Of a stretch of DNA of 64,000 bases, positions 35,304 through 44,953 are shown one piece after another. The stretch comes from Thelonectria olida (taxonomy: Eukaryota; Ascomycota; Sordariomycetes; Hypocreales; Nectriaceae). Below the pieces are notes generated by a model. That model ran no database searches. It worked only from the letters and a program-made list of their open reading frames with translations, and was not told the DNA's origin. The stretch spans positions 868,001-932,000 of the forward strand of contig JAGPYM010000004.1 in NCBI GenBank assembly GCA_020736575.1, written 5' to 3'. Position 1 is the first letter of the stretch, and the number at the start of each line of letters is the position of its first letter. Made by a program: the position numbers and the translations under genes.

Positions 35304-35344
35304 GGCGCTGAGACATGTTGAGATGGACTCCATGTCTCAGCGCC
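35304..35344. repeat. Perfect 14-bp inverted repeat (hairpin)
   Basis: GGCGCTGAGACATG at 35304-35317 is the exact reverse complement of CATGTCTCAGCGCC at 35331-35344, with a 13-base loop. A further ATGTCTCA copy lies at 35369-35376, and GTCTCAGCCGC-type sequence follows. It is intergenic, about 720 bp after the AFG1 stop. It could be a structured RNA, a protein-binding site or a mobile-element relic. Confidence 0.8.
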
Positions 35345-37940
35345 CTCGAGAATGAGTCGCTTGCATGTCATGTCTCACAACTACGCCGAGGTGGCTGAAT
35401 CAGACGTCTCAGCCGCAAACGGCGCCTAGCCTCCCGTCTGATCTTGCGCCGGCCATAGCCTTTCCAGCAGATCATTCAAGATACACGCACTGAGCAAACC
35501 CTCCGCAGTGCACGCAGCTGTGCTGGGGCCAATAAACACTGCATGTCCTCGGAGGCAGCCGACAACGGCATACTCGGTGTCAAGTGAAATGAGGCTTTGG
35601 ACCGAGGGATGAAGAAGCCCACCAGAAGCCGGTCGTTAGGTGCGTGTTTTTGTTTTATTATCCGAAATGAACCGTCGACACAAACGCATGGGAATCCGTT
35701 CATTGTGTCGACTTTCTTCCCATGCCGAGATGTCCTTTTGCTGCAGCTCCAATCCCGCATCCCTGGCGTCTTTAGACGTGCTCCCCAGGAAAAAAGCCTT
35801 GACCAGCGAAGGGCCGAAACGCCGGCGTTTGACAGCTGGATATATGTGCCATTACGATTTTCGGTGTCGGGGCTGCACCTCTCAGTTCGCCCAACAACTC
35901 TTCATCAAGTTGAAACAACGAGCGTTGGGCGCGGGAGATGAACCGCGGACGATGGGAGGGAGAGGGCCTGGGACCTGGGAACCCGGGACCTGGGCTGTTG
36001 TGGATTGGTCTGACAAGCAACGAGGCCAGCACGATGCTACGTCGAAGCGTGTTTTCGAAGCAAATACGCGGTTCTAGTTGAGGTTGGGATGATGGTGATG
36101 TGATACACGAGCGAGCACCACGTAACTATTCGTTTCTGTGTACCAGGCGTAACTAAGGGAACTTACTACGTAGTAGCACCGCGATTACGGAAATTCGCAG
36201 CTGCACAACACCTGCACAACTGCATAATTGAATCATCATCATGCAAGATGGGGTCTATCGATCGAGGCCCAGACACACAAAGCCTCGGCTATCGTCCAAC
36301 GGTCCTGGCCACGAAAAACGCGACCACGGAACAATCACGGCCCACGCGAAGAAGCTCACACCCAGAGAGAGCTTGACTTCATTTCGGCATGGGTCGTCGT
36401 CTAGTTAGCGGATGACGCTATGTGGGAGGGGCCCGAGGGGAAGATCGGCGTGGGTTCGTGTTTCAAGGCCCTGGCTAGCGAGAGAGCGGAAAGTGGCGTC
36501 AATCCAGAGGCGGTAAAGGCCCAGGACGAAGGATGGACAGTTGAAGTTTTCTGTGTGACTGCGAGTCTGTGACAAGGTGCGGCTGAGGTGTGGTCTTTTA
36601 ATGAGGCCATTTCTCACATGAGGCAAATGTCAATTATAGAATGACCACTCAGGCGTGGCTTTGGCAGACGGTGTGGCGGGAGCTACCTATGCATGGGAAT
36701 GGAGATTGAAGATGCATATGCCGATGGGGGAAAAAGGAAAGCAGCACTGCTGTTCGTACAGCAAATGTCTGCATCCTCGATACGAGACCTCATCAACGGG
36801 TCAGCTTGACATTGGGCCCTGGAGCTGTCTCTGTGGGCTGTTCTAGCTGGGCTAAAATAACGATAGGGCAGAGACGAGCGTCCGCCTGTGGGAGAGCCGG
36901 AGAGCGCGGGGCTTGCGAGGAGGAGGACGAGACGGCTCCATGTTAGTCTGAAGTCATTATTATCCGGAAAGCCCACCATATCCCACGCGGCGCGATACGG
37001 GCAACGCTCAGATTGTGGCTGTGGTTGACCATCGATAGTGGTTGAGAGCAAGGCTGCTTCTGAGAGTGGTGCTGGAATGGCGCGAGCCTCGACTCCGTTG
37101 GCCTGGGACCATGGACGCAAGCTAGGAGGATTCGGGGAGGAGGCGAGGCTCCTCTTGTTGGAAAGGAGAAGGGATGGCGGTGCCAGGTCCAGGGTTGGAT
37201 GGGTAATGGAACACAGGCAGGGTCGTGGAAACAAACACTGGGTTACATTTGTTCGCGGCGTGGGATGAGCGAGGCCACGGGAGAGGAGGAGGAGCCAAGC
37301 AAGCAAGCAAGGTAACAGGGATGGGGGGGAGGGGGGAGGGGATTCAATCATGCGGGTGTTTCTGAATGGAGAGACAAGGCAAGGAGGAAGGTGATCGGAG
37401 AGTTAATCCCAAGTGGTTGTGAAGCTTGTGAAGAGATGAATTGGAGAAATGAAATTGGAATAAAAAGGAGCTCCATTAAATTGTGGCTGAATCAATCAAT
37501 CAACGAAGTTGGCTCAACGGTTCCTGGTTGAACCAATTTCAATGCCACCAGAGCCAGCCAACCAGGCGACCGCCGTCCCTGGCAGAGCGGGACAAGATGG
37601 GGCCGAGTGGGGCACCGTGGCTTGGGGCTGATCCCTGATGGGCTTAACGCGCTTTTCCTTGTGCGTACCTGCATCGCCGAAGAAGCGTCACTCCATGGAT
37701 GCCATGTCTCTGCTGATCTTCATCAACGCACTTCAGCTCCCAACAAGTGAAATGCCCTCATCTTCCGCGCTCATCCGGAGGGTTGCCGTCTCGGTCAGGG
37801 GATTGGTTCTGGCGCATCCATCACGATGAACAGCAAACTGTGCCGTTGTGGACAGGAAACCACGGCCAGTGATGCTGCAGTAATGCACCGCCAACGTGGT
37901 CTCTGTGGGTTATTGTAGCACTCGACTGTTCTTAGCTACT

Positions 37941-37961
37941 AACCTACCTACCTAAGGTACC
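37941..37961. repeat. GGTAGGTA-type dispersed element
   Basis: AACCTACCTACCTAAGGTAC: three CCTA steps then CTAAGGTACC, the opposite-strand counterpart of the palindromic element at 4509-4530. Intergenic. Confidence 0.6.
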
Positions 37962-38269
37962 GAGGGAAGTAGGTACTGTGTAGTTATTCGTACACGATAC
38001 CACCTTTCCCAGGATGTCCACGGAGTAATGCTAGCCAAGGGCCAAGGGCCAAGGGGATGATGGATGGGTGATGTTCTGCCTGCCCTGCACGGTACAGGTA
38101 CCAACTAAGCACAATCATAGCGCCCATCTACTTTTCTGTAGCGTCCAGCCCAGTCTGTGTCCTCCATGTCCATGTCTCGGTTTTCTGCCTGCTGCCGTTT
38201 GCCCCAGGTGCCGAGTTGAGTTCCATGGTGTTTGCCCACTCACAGCCAACGCCCAACGGCAAGTCCCCA

Positions 38270-38869
38270 CCGTCTGCTCCTCCCGTCGTTTCCTTCCCTT
38301 CTTCCTCTCGTCCTCTCACCACTACCCTCACTTCTTCACCTCACCCTTTATCACTCTCTCCCTCCCTCCCCTCTCCCTCTTAACCTCCTTTCGGAACTGC
38401 AACTCACGGTCGCTTCATTCGTGTCGCCCCGTGTTGTTGCTTTCAGTTCGTCCATTCTTTTCGCCTTTGTTTGCCCCGGTGCGCAACAAAACAAACTACG
38501 ACTCTCGCACTCCCCGGATCCCGGATTGATCGATTTCATTGTCTTACCGGCTTCTCCATTTGGCACCTGGTCCAACTCGTTTGCGCTTATTCTCCCTTCG
38601 TTACTTGCAACCGCCCGAGACATTGCCGTCGCCGCCTCTCCCGCTATCGCGCTGCTGGTTCCGAATAGTTGTTCGCATACATTCTTTCTCCCCGCCCTCG
38701 ACTGTCTCGCCCACCATTCCAGTCGATTCATTACCCAGCCTCTCGGTTCATCGCCATATCAAGCCGATATTCCAGCGATTCGACGACAACGGCCCAGTTT
38801 CTACCCCGCCAATTCTCAACTTTTGCCAAATTTTCTACCTTTGTTTCGCGACTTTTCGCTTTTGTCAAA
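38270..38869 (+). promoter_or_regulatory. CT-rich leader of the SH3 gene
   Basis: About 600 bases dominated by C and T on the plus strand (TCCTCTCACC, CTCCCTCCC, TTTTCGCC) end at the start codon at 38870. Probably core promoter plus 5' untranslated region. The 218-codon frame across it is rich in Ser, Leu, Pro and Phe, as expected of untranslated CT-rich sequence. Confidence 0.45.
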
Positions 38870-41110
38870 ATGCGTCTTTCCCACGTAGGCCTGCATCGCA
38901 GAGATCGTGAGTAACACCCTCAGCCAGCCAAGAACTAGTGTCTAGATTTTGCCATCCATGCCGAGTGTTGTCTCTTGACCAAATGCTGATCTGAATAGCT
39001 GCTGCTGTTACCGTTTATGTAACTGCGAAGGCTACCTTTACAGGCAAGGTTGGTGGCTACTCAACTATTGGAAAACCCGTGATAGCAACCAAGGCGGCTG
39101 AGGAGGACGACTCTGATGATGACGACAAATCCGCCACCAAGAAGAAGGAGGTCGCCCACACCACTGCCGCGCCTAAGGCGACAAGCACGGCTAAGTCTGT
39201 GAAAGAGAAGGAGACTACGGAAGAGGAGGAAGAGAAGACCAAGGAGGATAAGTCAAGCAACGAGGAAACCGAGTCTGAAGCCGAGTCTAAGACCAACGAA
39301 TCTGACAAGGCAACCTTGGAGACGAAGACGACCAAAGCTCGTGCTCTGACAACTTCCACCAACGAGGACTCCAGCGACGTTCCCTCGGCCATCACTGATC
39401 CCACTGACTCCGACACCATTGATACTGTCTTGGCCAAGGCTACCGACCAGGTTTCTCTGTCCACCGCCGTTGACTCTGGCGCTGCCACCATTTCCACCGC
39501 CGAAGCCGTTGCTAGCTCCAGTGCCACCTCAGAGGCTTCTTCCTCCTCCACCAGCGGTTCCAGTGCTGGTGCCAAGGCCGGAATTGCCTTTGGTGTCCTG
39601 GGTGGACTCTTCTTGGTTGGCTTGATTGTTTTCTTACTCTTCTCCAGACGCCGCAAGCAGGTTGAGCGCCAGAGACTCGAGGATGATGATGAGAAACTTC
39701 ACGGACCCATTGATCAAGCTAGCATGTTTGCTGGACCTGCCGCAATTGCAGCCACACCCGAGCCGGAGACACCCCGAACCGACCCCAAGGCTCCCCGTAT
39801 CAGTCTCCGACCCGTTACTCAGTTTCTTCCTAACTGGAACGGCCTCGAGAAGCGCACGAGCAAGGGCGCTACCTTGGCGCTCTCTGTGCCCGCTGCCGGA
39901 GCCCCTGCTCCCATGACCAGCCGTGCTCCTGGAGGAAGCGCCTGGGAACGCCCAACTACTGCTCAGAGTACTGATCCCAACAACCCATTCGGCATCCAGG
40001 CTGAGCGTGTTCCTACTCCTGTCATGGAAGAGAATGAGCAAGCCCGTAGCGCCGCCCCTAGCCCTGTCACCGAGAAGGGCTCCATGCGTCCCGTTTCTCC
40101 AGTCTCATCCTCAGGTACTGACGCTCCCGTGGTTACCCAGGCCGCCGCAGTTGCTGTTGGAGCTGCTGCTGCCGGAGCTGGAGCTGCCTCGCTCACCCGT
40201 AAGACGTCGATGCGCAAGGATCTCCCCAAGCCCCTGGATCTCACTCTACCTGCCCCTCCTCTGGCTCCTATTCCCGCTAGTCCCGCTGGTACTGAGTTCA
40301 GTGTTTCTTCCAACGCCCCTGGAGCTCCCGAGGCCCCTTCTGCTGGTGCTGCTGCCATTGCTGCCGCCGGCGGCCCTGTCAATTCTGCCGTGTACCGTGT
40401 TCAGCTCGACTTCAAGCCAACTCTCGACGACGAGTTGGAGCTCCGAGCTGGTGACCTCGTTCGAATGCTTCACGAGTATGATGATGGCTGGGTAAGTGAT
40501 GTTGCGCTGATCCCCTCTTTATTCGCATGTATTAACACACATGTAGGCTCTTTGCATCCGACTTGATCGATCTCGCCAAGGTGTCGTTCCCCGAACTTGC
40601 CTCTCAACTCGTCCCGTCAAGCCTCGTCCTCAAGGTGCTCCTCGCCCTGGTCCTCCCGTCAATGCTAATGGACCCCCTCGAGGACCTATGGGCCCCCCTG
40701 GTCCCCCTGGTCAACGCCCTATGACCCCTCAGGGACGCCCCATGACTCCTCAAGGTCGACCTCAATCGCCTGCTGGCCAACGCCCAATGACTCCCCAGGG
40801 CCGTCCCATGACTCCTCAAGGCCGCCCTCAATCGCCTGCTGGCCAACGGCCTATGACTCCCAATGGTGGCCGATCGCAGTCTCCTATGGGTCGCCCGATG
40901 AACGCTCCTGGCGCCCCCGCTGGCCGTCCCATGAGCCCCGGACCTCGCGCTCAGTCGCCTGGCCCCCGATCGCAGAGCCCTAACGGCATGAACCGCCAGG
41001 GCCGTAACAGTCCCCCTGGACCAAGCCCTATGAACCCCAACCAGCCACCTGCCCAAGGTCCTCCCACTGGACCCGTCGGCAGAAAGCCAGTGCCTGGTCA
41101 GGCTTACTGA
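38870..41110 (+). CDS. SH3-domain protein with one membrane span
   Basis: Type of fungal plasma-membrane SH3 protein, 697 residues. Exons 38870-38906, 38999-40491 and 40547-41110. The N-terminus MRLSHVGLHRRDP is short and basic, without a clear signal peptide. Residues ~40-200 are acidic and then Ser/Thr-rich, probably exposed and O-glycosylated. A single span, AGIAFGVLGGLFLVGLIVFL (about 206-229), ends in RRRK, giving a cytoplasmic C-terminus. The SH3 domain is at about 476-530 (YRVQLDFKPTLDDELELRAGD, then the second exon join at GW-ALCIRL, and GVVPRTCLS). The last ~150 residues are Pro/Gly-rich and collagen-like, with two exact 22-residue repeats. The layout recalls osmosensor or cell-fusion SH3 proteins, but orthology to Sho1 or Fus1 is not claimed. 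Confidence 0.82.
40712..40862 (+). repeat. Coding 66-bp tandem repeat
   Basis: Two full units (40712-40777 and 40778-40843) encode the same 22 residues, beginning QRPMTPQGRPMT and ending PQSPAG. A partial third unit starts at 40844. The DNA copies differ only by silent changes. The tract lies in the Pro-rich tail of the SH3 protein. Confidence 0.9.
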
Positions 41111-42084
41111 GTCGAGTCCAAAGACGCTCAGTTTGTCTGAAGCAGCATCTGACTATTTGGCATGAATGGAGTCTAGGGAAACGGAATAAAAGGGCTGGCG
41201 TTCTGCGATACCAAAGACAGGTCAGGGGCATCATGGTCTGCTCACGATCCTGGACGATATTTGGGGATGATTTCCAAACAAACAACATTTCACTTTTCTT
41301 GTCACTCACTCAGCAACTTCTTTTCCTTACACAAGACCGGGTTTTCGGTCTTCTTTTTCCATGTTTATATACTTTCCCACATATCCCTGGCGGTATTCTT
41401 TTTTCTCGCCATGTATGTTGGCGCCCCCTCATTTTTATCACCATCGGGGCAACCTGATGGAATCAAGACCTTCAAACGCCAAAGGGCTTTGAGGATGGAC
41501 ACAAGAATACGACTCTTGCTGCAGATCAATTTCCCATGTACCGGGAGTTGCGCTAGTCGCTAATGTGTATTTTACGTTTTTTTGTGATTGGAGCTTTTTC
41601 GCATTTAGTTTGTCTCAAATACGGCTGGCTCGAATGTCGTTGGATGAGGAGGGCCTTCTTGAGAGTGGCAAGGTGGCATCAAGAGGCAAGGAAGGAGTAG
41701 TCTAGGACTTTTATGAAGAAATAAGAAATGAGGATGAGATGCTCGATAGAAGCTTTTATTGTTCCCTCGTAGGCCAATCGTGACAGTAGCCGATATTGTT
41801 GGTGTCACTGGACATGAATGAAGGCTTACATCAAAGTAACAGGACGGCTTGTGAGCGTGAATGAGTGACCTGTGCAGGAGTCCTTTCTGATATGCCTGTG
41901 CATGATGGTTCCTTGCGTACTCTGTCAATCAGAGTAGGTAGGCTAGATGACCTCAAAGGGCGGTTCATCACGAAACGCTCCCACACATAAAGCCACGCCG
42001 TGTTCCCATTCTTCCCACCAAGAGACAATACCAGCATCTGAACTACCAGCACTTCGTACACACCCCTCTCACTTGACCTGCACC
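41111..42084. other. Intergenic region
   Basis: 3' side of the SH3 gene and promoter of the CVNH-like gene. A GGTAGGCTAG motif lies near 41936. No other feature supported. Confidence 0.5.
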
Positions 42085-42808
42085 ATGCTTCTCCAAACCA
42101 TCATCTCAACTCTCTTCCTCGCCGCCACGGCTACTGCTTTCCAGTGGCCGCTTCGCGGGAACCAGCTCCTCGGCTGGTTCGAAGACTTCAAAGAAGGAGA
42201 GGTGCCTCAGAAGTATCGCTCGGGCAACAGCGCCTTCAACGGCACCTGCGACACCCTGAATCTCTTCCGCGCGGGCGTCGAGGGCTTCCTGACCCTGTCT
42301 GCCTATTGCCTCGACAGCCACGCCAACAACAGCACCAGGTACTTGACCGAGTTGAACCTGAACCGGTGTCTTCTTAACTACGACGGCCAGCTGTCCTATT
42401 CTATTAGCAGGTACGCATGGCTCAACCCCCTTAACTGTGCCCGTGTTTCTCTTGGGAAAAGCTGGTGCTGACGCGGTTGAACTTTCTCTCTAGCGAGTAC
42501 TACGCCGATGTCAGCTGCACGGATTGGGGGCTCTATCAGTCCGTCGACAACCAAACCACGTACCTTGCGGCCGCTTGCAGAGGTGTGAAAGATACCATCT
42601 TCCCGACCTATGTCGAGCTTGGCGGTAAGTCATACTGACAACCCATCCATCCGCAAAGTTCGTGACCCGTGGCTGATAGAAATTCTTTCTCTTAGGCGAT
42701 GACGAGTTGAACATTCACCCCGTCAACGGCCGTCTCACCTGCGGAGTTAATGTGGGAACAAAGATCAATGCTACCGGTTGGGGTGAGCAGGGAATTGGTT
42801 CTTATTAA
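42085..42808 (+). CDS. Secreted CVNH-like (cyanovirin-type) lectin
   Basis: Small secreted protein, 189 residues, with the two-half pattern of the cyanovirin-N homology fold, which binds mannose-rich glycans. Exons 42085-42410, 42494-42624 and 42696-42808. A signal peptide ends near residue 18. Half one: LTLSAYCLD, then TELNLNRCLLNYDGQLSY (about 69-105). Half two: YLAAACRGV, then YVELGGDDELNIHPVNGRLTC (about 132-167). Each half has the L-x-A-x-C start and the N-x-G-x-L end typical of the family, with SCTDW between. Four N-glycosylation sequons (NGT, NNS or NST, NQT, NAT) are present. An upstream in-frame ATG at 41947 would bury the signal peptide, so 42085 was chosen. Sugar binding is inferred; another small secreted family is possible. 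Confidence 0.66.
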
Positions 42809-43137
42809 GAACAAGGCTTGGTTATGAAGTGATGAGAAGAGGGAGGGGAGCTGTGTGGATGGCGTGGCACATTCAATCATTCGCTCATTCCTATTCGAAA
42901 CCTCATTACTGTCAGGTGCTTTCTTCTCTCATCCGTCACCACACAGCCTAGGACCTAGGCCGTGACAGTTCCTGCCGTCGTACAATACAAGAAGTAGACA
43001 AAATATCCAGTGTCCCCAAAAAACAAAACAAAAACACCCTTGTCCTTTTGACATCCTGATATTGAACCCTCCAACGCCGAAGCCCCTTGCCATTTGCCCA
43101 TAATCGCATACATCCATTTCACCCCCTCCCAATGTCT
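42809..43137. other. Short convergent intergenic region
   Basis: 329 bases between the CVNH-like and BTB stops, holding both 3' ends. Nothing else recognised. Confidence 0.5.
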
Positions 43138-44432
43138 TCATAGTAACCGAAGCGTCATCTCCCGCACCAAATCATCCGCAAACTCGCCCACCGACCTTAC
43201 CACGGCGCGGAACTCGGGCGACTCCTTGACGTGCTCAGCCACGCAGCAGAAAAACAGCATTACCACCCTGCGCGCCGGATCCCCCTCGACGGTGCTACCA
43301 TAGATGACGGGCACCAGCTCCACCGCGTCGTCGACGCGCTGCGGGTAGATGGTGAAGTGCAGCAATCTTAGGTGCAGGCAGTGCAGCGTGAGCCCCTTAA
43401 GTGACTCGATGCCGTACTTCTCGGCGAGGGCGTACAGGCGCGCATGGCTCTGGAAGACGGGCGCGTACGAGTGGTAGGCGCTGGTGTTGACGCCGGGCTG
43501 CCAGGACTCGGGGACGTGGGGGATGTCGAGCTTGGCGAAGCGGTACATGGCGTGGTACTTGAGGTTTGCGCTGGAGGAGTCGCGCCAGTCGCCGGTTTCG
43601 CCGGTGATGCTGTTGAGCACGCGACGGCGCTTGGCGGGGGGCGAGTTTGGCTCGCTGAACTCGGAGATGAAGCGGGTGGTGATGTACATTTTCCATCGTT
43701 CGAGGTAGTTGTGGATGGAGAAGGGGAGGTCCCTGAGGTCGAGGCAACAGGTTGTTCGTTGGACGACGGTGGTGTCGTGATTGGCGTTGGGGTTGGCAAC
43801 TCCCTCTTGGTTGTATGTTTCCTCTTCTTCCTCTTCTTCAGACTCCAACTCATCGCTCTCGTATTCCATGGAAGTCGATCCGTCTTCCTCCTCTTCTTCT
43901 TCCTCCTCCTCCTCCTCCTCCTCCCCCTCATCGCCATCGTCATCTGGACCATCATCGAGATTGTCGTCCTCGTCGTCGTTAGAACTGTTGCCATCAGTCT
44001 GGTCCGTCAGGTCGATGACCTGAGTGCCCGAGCTTGGCGAACTCTGCTGGTTAACTTCTTGGGGGTTAGGAGGAGGGGGCGTCAAGATTTCGGGTTGTGC
44101 TTCGGTGTAGTCCCGCGAGTAGGCGAACTGTGCAAAGCGCACAAAGGTGTCGACGTCCAAGTCGGGCCACTCGACACGACTTTCGGTCGCTTCCTTCATG
44201 CGTCCGTTGACGAGGGCATTGAGAACAGGCGAGAGCTGAGCGATAAATTCTTTTTGGATGTGAAACTCCTTGCGTTCCTCGCCGACGACGAAGAGAAAGG
44301 GCTTTGACGAGAGAGATCTTTGATAAAGGGTCAGGACGTAGCTACGTGCGTAGGACAGACAGCTTCGACTTACTCTTCGAAATCATAGTGGCTTGCCCCG
44401 GAGGCGGGGCCGCCTGCGCGGGGGGTGGACAT
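43138..44432 (-). CDS. BTB/POZ-domain protein with acidic insert
   Basis: Fungal BTB/POZ protein, 412 residues, two exons: 44432-44374 and 44317-43138. The N-terminal BTB fold reads SSKPFLFVVGEERKEFHIQKEFIAQLSPVLNALVNGRM (written in two parts: SSKPFLFVVGEERKEF and HIQKEFIAQLSPVL), then VEWPDLDVDTFVRFAQFAYS. A central insert of about 90 residues is almost all Glu/Asp, with a run of about 14 Glu. Next come SPPAKRRR, a nuclear-signal-like cluster, and a helical C-terminal half with HARLYALAEKYGIESLKGL, the usual feature after fungal BTB domains. Such proteins may be Cul3 substrate adaptors or nuclear regulators; nothing here decides. The short first exon is set by the frame across a GTAAGT donor. 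The opposite strand has Ser- and Val-rich shadow frames. Confidence 0.83.
43880..43926 (-). repeat. GAG/GAA run encoding poly-Glu
   Basis: CTC/TTC-type triplets on the plus strand code on the minus strand for about 14 consecutive Glu inside the BTB protein. Likely variable in length between isolates. Confidence 0.85.
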
Positions 44433-44953
44433 GAGGGGTGTCAAGGCGAGGGTTGACTACGAGCAATGGGACAGGTACTCGGGCACGTGGTACGAAATAA
44501 CGGTCAAATGGAAATGGGGCAAAACTGACGTGAATGAAAGAAAGAAAGAAAGAAAAGAGGGAAGGAAGAGAGGCGCTCCTCGGAGGGAGAAAGCGCGGCA
44601 GGTTGAACCTTGAAAGAAGAACGAAGGTGTGTGGAAGTTTGCCTTTGGCCTGCAATTCAAAGAACATTCAGACCTGCAAAATAGCGCCCAAGCCGCATGT
44701 CTCGTCCACTCGTAGAATTATATTCTCGCATCTTCTTCTTGCTGACTGGTGGGTTGTTGTCTGACGAGACGCCTTCTGATTGGCTCATTTGCCGCGCGGA
44801 TCGCCATCTCAAAGATGTGGGGCTCAAATTCCGCTATCACACCTTTATCTCCACAACCCAACCCAAGCTTCACAACCCCAACCAAAGCACTTCACCATGT
44901 TCCAATGGCGACAGACCTTTTCATGTTGATATGCGCTGCACTCGCAGAACCTT
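44433..44953. other. Intergenic region with GAAA microsatellite
   Basis: Promoter of the BTB gene and 3' region of the TFIIIC gene. An AAAG/GAAA run lies at 44536-44556. No gene. Confidence 0.5.

Larger units (their letters stand above)
34587..38869. other. 4.3-kb gene-free stretch
   Basis: No supportable gene. The largest frames (36683-37351 minus, 38232-38888 plus) are products of pyrimidine- or purine-rich DNA without domains. Features inside: a strong hairpin at 35304-35344, GGGACCTGGG direct repeats near 35968-35996, a GGTAGGTA-type element at 37941-37961, a CCAAGGG triplication near 38036-38056, and a CT-rich leader for the SH3 gene at about 38270-38869. Confidence 0.5.

Noticed and set aside
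36683..37351. 222-codon minus-strand frame starting like a signal peptide
   Set aside because: Ser/Pro/Leu-rich product of pyrimidine-rich DNA; no domain, no conserved pattern, and the hydrophobic start is explained by composition.
38232..38888. 218-codon plus-strand frame
   Set aside because: Lies in the CT-rich leader of the SH3 gene and overlaps its start in another frame; composition is that of untranslated CT tracts.
43444..44307. 287-codon plus-strand frame
   Set aside because: Antisense shadow of the BTB gene, whose minus-strand reading has a clear domain and intron.
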